From Embleya scabrispora DSM 41855 (GTDB lineage: Bacteria; Actinomycetota; Actinomycetes; Streptomycetales; Streptomycetaceae), in NCBI RefSeq assembly GCF_000372745.1, contig NZ_KB889629.1, positions 17,313 to 81,312 on the forward strand: DNA of 64,000 nucleotides, in the 5' to 3' direction. A program made the position numbers and the translations under genes. Of the stretch, positions 59,635 to 64,000 are shown in pieces (position 1 is the stretch's first letter; the number at the start of each line of letters is the position of its first letter). The notes beneath the pieces were generated by a model that was not told the DNA's origin, made no database searches, and saw only the letters and a program-made list of their open reading frames with translations.

Positions 59635-60246
59635 ATGAACGACCGCTTGGTCTGGATCGACTGTGAGATGACCGGACTCGACCTGTCCCGGGACGCGTTG
59701 GTGGAGGTGGCGGCCCTTGTCACCGACTCCGAGCTGAACATCCTGGGCGACGGGGTCGACGTTGTGATCCGCCCGCCCGCCGAGGCGCTGGCCGGCATGC
59801 CCGATGTGGTGCGCAAGATGCACACCGCTTCAGGTCTGCTGGAGGAGCTGGAGGCGGGCGTCAGCCTCGCCGAGGCCGAGGCCGAGGTGCTCGCCTACAT
59901 CAAGAAGCACGTCCCGGACGGCCGCAAGGCACCGCTGTGCGGCAACTCGATCGGCACCGACCGGGGCTTCCTGGCCCGGGACATGCTCGATCTGGAGGCG
60001 TTCCTGCACTATCGGGTGATCGACGTCTCGTCGATCAAGGAGCTGGCCCGCCGCTGGTATCCGAGGGTCTACTTCCAGAGCCCGCCGAAGGCAGGCAACC
60101 ACCGCGCGCTGGCCGACATCCACGAGAGCATCGAGGAACTGCGCTACTACCGCGAGGCGATCTTCGTCCCGGATCCCGGTCCGGACAGCGACACCGCCAA
60201 GGCGATCGCAGCCAAGTACGGCCACAAGCCGGCCGAACAGCCCTAG
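59635..60246 (+). CDS. orn: Oligoribonuclease
   Basis: 203 residues from the ATG at 59635, four bp after the adpA stop. DEDDh exonuclease: [12 protein letters not shown] (motif I Asp and Glu), [13 protein letters not shown] (motif II), and [17 protein letters not shown] (motif III His/Asp). It degrades 2-5-nt RNAs, including pGpG from cyclic di-GMP, to mononucleotides. Close spacing to adpA means they may share transcripts, linking development with small-RNA turnover. Confidence 0.96.
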   Translation: MNDRLVWIDCEMTGLDLSRDALVEVAALVTDSELNILGDGVDVVIRPPAEALAGMPDVVRKMHTASGLLEELEAGVSLAEAEAEVLAYIKKHVPDGRKAPLCGNSIGTDRGFLARDMLDLEAFLHYRVIDVSSIKELARRWYPRVYFQSPPKAGNHRALADIHESIEELRYYREAIFVPDPGPDSDTAKAIAAKYGHKPAEQP

Positions 60247-60249
60247 GCC

Positions 60250-60283
60250 CGGTCCGGCGGACCCGCCGAGATCCGCCGGACCG
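60250..60283 (+). terminator. Hairpin downstream of orn
   Basis: CGGTCCGGCGGA (60250-60261) pairs with 60272-60283 across a 10-nt loop, just after the orn stop. No T-run follows. Confidence 0.7.
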
Positions 60284-60423
60284 AGCCCCGGCCGAGGTCC
60301 GCCGGGAAGGGCCCGGATGCGATGTCGCGCGGGGGCGGAACCGGCCTCCCGGAAACCCTGCGGCGAGCAGCCTCCGCGAGCCTGTACACTTTTCCTCGCC
60401 GGGACGGAAACGCCTCGGTGATG

Positions 60424-60496
60424 GTGGGTGTAGCTCAGCTGGTAGAGCACCTGGTTGTGGTCCAGGAAGTCGCGGGTTCAAGTCCCGTCACTCACC
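60424..60496 (+). tRNA. tRNA-His(GUG)
   Basis: Cloverleaf with acceptor GTGGGTG/CACTCAC, anticodon loop TTGTGGT (GTG), T-loop TTCAAGT and C73. The extra G-1 needed by HisRS is encoded at 60423, and CCA is encoded at 60497-60499. Confidence 0.97.
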
Positions 60497-60501
60497 CCAG
60501 A

Positions 60502-60537
60502 CGAGGTCCCGAGGCGCGTTGGCGCCTCGGGACCTCG
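60502..60537 (+). terminator. Terminator of tRNA-His
   Basis: Perfect 16-bp stem (60502-60517 with 60522-60537), GTTG loop, followed by CTCGTTTTGC. Confidence 0.88.
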
Positions 60538-60662
60538 CTCGTTTTGCGCCGGTTGTCGCCCCGATGCGCCGATGTCGCCGTTCGCGTTGTGTGCGATGCC
60601 GCGCGCGGCGTAGCGTGCGGTCACCTGAGGGTTACGCACGCGTCATCGGGAGGGTTTCGATC

Positions 60663-60965
60663 ATGAGCACCGGCGAGTCCGAGCAGCCTTCGCGGCAGCA
60701 GTTGGACGACGAGAAGGCCGCGCTGTACGCCATGGACATCAGCGGTGTCACCTGGATCGGCTACGGCGAGGACACCACCGGCGAAGGCATCGTGGAGACC
60801 GCCGAACTGCCCGGTGGGGGCATGGCGATGCGGAACTCGATCCACCCGGAGGGGCCGATCCTGCGGTTCACCGAGGGCGAGTGGACCGCGTTCGTGCTCG
60901 GGGTGCGTGACGGCGAATTCGACCTGGACCGGCTCGCCGAGCCGCTGCCGGAGCAGCGCGGCTGA
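60663..60965 (+). CDS. DUF397-like small protein
   Basis: 100 residues from the ATG at 60663 (GGGAGG upstream). The second half fits DUF397: VRNS-like MRNSIHPEGPILRFTEGEWTAFVLGVRDGEFDLDRL. DUF397 proteins in Streptomyces normally sit beside an XRE regulator and act as its antagonist; no such regulator is adjacent here, so it is an orphan. The N-terminal half is more divergent than usual. Confidence 0.8.
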   Translation: MSTGESEQPSRQQLDDEKAALYAMDISGVTWIGYGEDTTGEGIVETAELPGGGMAMRNSIHPEGPILRFTEGEWTAFVLGVRDGEFDLDRLAEPLPEQRG

Positions 60966-61115
60966 CGCCTGCCTCGGCGTTCGTCCCGGCCTCGCCCGGC
61001 GCCCCGCCTGACGCTTCGTCAGGCGGGTGGGCGCACGGGCGTCATCCGTTTCGCCCGTTTGGCATTCCGTGTACCGGTTATCCCTGGGTGGACGTCCCGC
61101 CGATGAGGGAGATCC

Positions 61116-61775
61116 GTGTCCACAACCACCTCCGGGGTGGAGATCAGCGCGGTCGGCCTCGCGGCATCCGGTCCGGACGGCACAATCTTTCGCGACGTTC
61201 GACTGAGCGCGCCGGCGGGCGGCCTGACCGTACTCGTCGGGCCCGCCGGCGCCGGTCGCACCTCGCTGCTGCTCGCCCTCGGCGGCCGGTTCCGTACCGA
61301 TGAGGGCAGCGTGACCGTCGCGGGCAGCCGCAGTGCCGCGACCGCCCGGGCGCACACCGCGATCGCGCGCGCCCGACCCGGCCTGGACCTGGAACCCCGC
61401 CTGTTCGTCACCGAGACGATCGCCGAGCGCCGGGCCATCGGCGGCGGCCGGCCCACCGAAACCGCGCTCGCCCGGATGTACGACCTGCTGCGGATCGAGC
61501 CGCCCGGCCGGGTCCTGGTCGAGCACTTGGCCGCGGTGGACCAGTTGTTGTTCTCGGTCGCGCTGGCCGCGGCCGGCCATCCGGGCGCGGTTCTGGTCGA
61601 CGACGTGGACAGCGGCATCGCGGGCGCCGATCTGCTGCGTGCGTGGCGGGCCCTGCGCGAGCTGGCCGATACCGGCGTCACCGTCGTGGCCACCGCGACC
61701 GAGGCGCCGCGCGGTGCCGACGCGGTGGTGGACCTGCCCGGACACCACCTGTACCCGAGAGGCGGTATCGCCTGA
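61116..61775 (+). CDS. ABC-type ATPase domain protein with altered P-loop
   Basis: 219 residues from a GTG at 61116 (GAGGGA 5 nt upstream). The fold follows an ABC ATPase, but Walker A is GPAGAGRTS with Arg in place of the catalytic Lys, no LSGGQ signature is seen (the position reads VEHLAAVDQLL), and Walker B is AVLVDDVDS with Asp instead of the catalytic Glu. ATP hydrolysis is therefore doubtful. The stop overlaps the start of the membrane protein gene (TGATG), so the two are one unit. It may be a regulatory or structural partner of that protein. Confidence 0.82.
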   Translation: MSTTTSGVEISAVGLAASGPDGTIFRDVRLSAPAGGLTVLVGPAGAGRTSLLLALGGRFRTDEGSVTVAGSRSAATARAHTAIARARPGLDLEPRLFVTETIAERRAIGGGRPTETALARMYDLLRIEPPGRVLVEHLAAVDQLLFSVALAAAGHPGAVLVDDVDSGIAGADLLRAWRALRELADTGVTVVATATEAPRGADAVVDLPGHHLYPRGGIA

Positions 61776-63136
61776 TGGGTGTGCTGCGCCTGGCCTGGCT
61801 CGAACTACGGCGCTTCCGGGGCCCGTTGCCCCGCTTGGTCCCGGTCATGCTGATGCTGGTGCCGACCCTGTACGGCGCGCTGTACCTGTGGTCCAACTGG
61901 GACCCGTACGGACGGCTGAACCAGGTCCCGGTCGCGTTCGTGAACGAGGACCGGCCGGTGGACGTGCGCGGGCAGCACATCGACGCGGGCGGCCGGTTGA
62001 CCGAGGTGATTCGCACGGACAAGAACTTCGAATGGAAGGTCACCGACGCGAAGGACGCCCGAACGGGCCTGGAGGACGGCGACTACCACTTCGTGGTCAC
62101 CGTGCCGCCGGACTTCAGCGCGACGCTGGCCACCACGGCCTCGGCCGAGCCGAGGCAGGCGACGTTGTTCATGACCCTCGACGACGCCAACGGCTTCATC
62201 ATCGGCAAGATGGCCGAGGTGGCCAAGACCCGGCTTCAGCAACAGATTTCGGCCACCACGCAGAGCACCCTGGTGCAGCAGCTGTACGGGCAGACCGGGG
62301 CGCTCAAGGAACAGCTGGACCAATCCGCCGCCGGTGTGCGGCAGTTGGCCGACGGCATCGGCACCACGCCGCCGGATCAGCTCCGGGAGAGTGCCGAGCA
62401 ACTCGCCGGCGACCTGACCCGGTTGAATGCCGCGGTGCCGGCTCCGCCGCCGGCGCGGGCGGCGGGCGAGGACGCGCGGGTGCTCGGTGCGCCAGTGGCG
62501 ATCGAGGTGACGAACAGGCATTCGGCAGAGCTGTACGGCCGCGGGCTGGCGCCGTTCTTCTTCGGCATCGCGTTGTGGGTGTTCGGACTGGTCGGCTTCC
62601 TGCTCCTGCGGCCGTACAACCCGCGTGCGCTGGCGGGACGGGCGGGTGCGGTCAAGGTGGCCCTGGCCGGTTGGCTGCCCGCCGCCGTGCTCGGCCTGGC
62701 GGGTGCGTTCGTGCTGTACGCGGTGGTGCAACTCGGGTTGGGTCTGGACGCCGACGACCCCGGACTGAGCCTGCTGTTGATCGCCTTGGCGGCGGTCACC
62801 TTCGTGGCCATCGCGCAGTTCCTGCGGGCCGCCCTCGGCGCGGTGGGCGACGTGGTGATCCTGGTCCTGCTGATGCTCCAGCTCACCTCGTGCGGCGGGC
62901 TGTACCCGGTCACCACGACGCCCGAGCCGTTCCAGGCGCTGCATCCGGTGATACCGATGACGTACCTGGTGAATGGGCTGCGGGTCACTCTCACGGGTGG
63001 CGAAGGCGAGCGTTTGGCGGTCGCCTTCGCGGTGCTCGGCGGCTACCTGGTGGTGGCGCTGATCGCGACCGTGTTCGTGGTCCGGCACCGCCGAATGTGG
63101 ACGATGGCGTCGCTGAAACCGGCAGTGGAGTTGTGA
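61775..63136 (+). CDS. YhgE/Pip-like ABC-2 type membrane protein
   Basis: 453 residues from the ATG at 61775. N-terminal transmembrane helix (about 21-40), then a long extracytoplasmic region with helical segments (about 45-280), then about five transmembrane helices (about 285-440). Sequence landmarks: PVAFVNEDRPVD (YhgE/Pip start: VAVVNED), DYHFVVTVPPDFSATL, and TSCGGLYPVTTTPEPFQALHPVIPMTYLVNGLRVTLTGG, the conserved ABC-2 C-terminal motif. It is likely an exporter or phage/peptide-interaction protein. The preceding degenerate ATPase is its partner. Confidence 0.88.
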   Translation: MGVLRLAWLELRRFRGPLPRLVPVMLMLVPTLYGALYLWSNWDPYGRLNQVPVAFVNEDRPVDVRGQHIDAGGRLTEVIRTDKNFEWKVTDAKDARTGLEDGDYHFVVTVPPDFSATLATTASAEPRQATLFMTLDDANGFIIGKMAEVAKTRLQQQISATTQSTLVQQLYGQTGALKEQLDQSAAGVRQLADGIGTTPPDQLRESAEQLAGDLTRLNAAVPAPPPARAAGEDARVLGAPVAIEVTNRHSAELYGRGLAPFFFGIALWVFGLVGFLLLRPYNPRALAGRAGAVKVALAGWLPAAVLGLAGAFVLYAVVQLGLGLDADDPGLSLLLIALAAVTFVAIAQFLRAALGAVGDVVILVLLMLQLTSCGGLYPVTTTPEPFQALHPVIPMTYLVNGLRVTLTGGEGERLAVAFAVLGGYLVVALIATVFVVRHRRMWTMASLKPAVEL

Positions 63137-63277
63137 GTACACACGCCGATGGGTCAATTCGCTCCCCCGTACGGTTGTACCCGGGGAGCGCAACCACGCC
63201 CGCTCCGTGCACGTCGCCCACAATCAGGGGGTACCGCGGGTTTGCCACCTGTGGTGGAGGAGGGAGAATCAGCGGCG

Positions 63278-64000
63278 ATGAACGAGCAGGAGATACAGAA
63301 ACTGAGGGCCGAGGCCGAGACCCGGATTCGGGCACTCGGGCCCGAGCACCCCGGTTCGCTCGACGCGCGCGCCGCGTGGGCCCGGGTGGTCGGTGACGAG
63401 GGCAGGCCCGCAGAGGCCGCTCGGATGTTCGGCGAGCTCGCGGGCGACTACGCGCGCGTGCTCGGCCCGCAGCATCCCGATACGCTCCTGGCCCGGCACA
63501 ACCATGCCTATTGCCTGGGGTTGTCCGGAAACGCGGTCACCGCCGAGTCGCTGGCACGCGATGTCGCGGCCGACTGTGTCCTGGTGCTCGGTCAGGACGA
63601 TCCCGAGACGCTCAACGTGCGTGCCGGGTGGGCCCGATGGATCGGCGAGGCGGGCGATGCCGCGGGCGCGGCCCGAATGTTGCGACCGATCGTGGAGGAG
63701 GCGACCGACGCGCTCGGACCGGTGCATCCGGACACGCTGACCATCCGACACCAGCACGCGCATTGGGTGGGCCGGTCCGGCGAGACGATCCAGGCGGCCC
63801 GGTTGATGGCGGCGATCGCCGACGAGCGCGGCGAGGTGCACGAGCCGGACGACCCCGCGGCGTTGACGGCTCGGCACGACCGGGCGATGTGGGCGGGTGA
63901 GGCAGGCGACGTCTCGATTGCCCGGGACGCGCTGGTGCAGCTCGTCGAGGACGCGACGCGCGTGCTGGGACCGGACCACCACGACACGTTGGTGATCCGG
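63278..64000 (+). CDS. 42-residue TPR-type repeat protein, cut by the window end
   Basis: At least 241 residues from the ATG at 63278, with GGAGGAGGGA upstream; no stop before 64000. It is made of TPR_10-like repeats of exactly 42 residues: LGPEHPGSLDARAAWARVVG, LGPQHPDTLLARHNHAYCLG, LGQDDPETLNVRAGWARWIG, LGPVHPDTLTIRHQHAHWVG, and two more. The same repeat occurs at the C-terminus of the Ser/Thr kinase at 43597-45267. Such repeats normally mediate protein contacts. Confidence 0.82.
   Translation, partial: MNEQEIQKLRAEAETRIRALGPEHPGSLDARAAWARVVGDEGRPAEAARMFGELAGDYARVLGPQHPDTLLARHNHAYCLGLSGNAVTAESLARDVAADCVLVLGQDDPETLNVRAGWARWIGEAGDAAGAARMLRPIVEEATDALGPVHPDTLTIRHQHAHWVGRSGETIQAARLMAAIADERGEVHEPDDPAALTARHDRAMWAGEAGDVSIARDALVQLVEDATRVLGPDHHDTLVIR

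Noticed and set aside
1-64000. CRISPR array, prophage or insertion sequence
   Set aside because: No regularly spaced repeats, integrase, transposase or terminal inverted repeats were seen.

Overview
The window is GC-rich actinomycete DNA, most likely from Streptomyces or a close relative such as Embleya or Yinghuangia. The evidence is a complete conservon (cvnA-D plus a P450), an AdpA regulator directly upstream of oligoribonuclease, a rare TTA leucine codon in adpA, several XRE/TPR and DUF397-type proteins, GTG and TTG starts with GTGA/ATGA overlaps, and intergenic hairpins. There is no rRNA, CRISPR array or transposase. Two tRNA genes are present, tRNA-Lys(CUU) and tRNA-His(GUG).

Layout. 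1-12.4 kb: an amidase-family enzyme, endonuclease V, an FtsX-type ABC exporter, a WYL regulator facing a flavin/PNPOx-fold protein, an ABC-F ATPase with a long leader, a YoaK membrane protein and a deacetylase-like exported protein. 11.9-18.5 kb: SoxR facing an SDR/QueA-like gene pair across a clear SoxR box, a DUF6629 protein, a methyltransferase, and two tandem L,D-transpeptidases. 19.5-25.1 kb: the conservon, then a second, convergent P450. 25.4-34.3 kb: tRNA-Lys, an XRE-TPR regulator, a translationally coupled nuclease / unknown protein / helicase operon, small conserved proteins and a second TPR protein. 34.4-46.6 kb: HAD and PAP2 phosphatases, an APH-fold kinase behind an acyl-CoA-type operator, a RelA/SpoT homologue, MarR, enoyl-CoA hydratase facing acyl-CoA ligase, a Ser/Thr kinase, and a deoxyribosyltransferase-Nudix fusion. 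46.6-58.1 kb: a pair of CTRC-motif proteins, secreted proteins, hemC, a GH3 glycosidase facing TetR, a MerR-SCP2 fusion, a universal stress protein, and a YeiH transporter facing LysR. 58.3-64 kb: adpA-orn-tRNA-His, an orphan DUF397 protein, a degenerate ABC ATPase with a YhgE/Pip-like membrane protein, and a truncated 42-residue-repeat protein.

The best candidate for an undescribed system is 27591-31692. It has a PD-(D/E)XK nuclease with a four-cysteine arrangement recalling Cas4/AddB, a 512-residue protein of no recognised family, and an SF1 Upf1/Dna2-like helicase, joined by two 4-nt overlaps. Other points of interest are the conservon P450, which has lost both ExxR and the I-helix acid-alcohol pair, a RelA/SpoT homologue with an intact hydrolase but eroded synthetase, a MerR-SCP2 fusion, and an ABC ATPase with an altered P-loop. 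All assignments come from reading the sequence; no database search was run.
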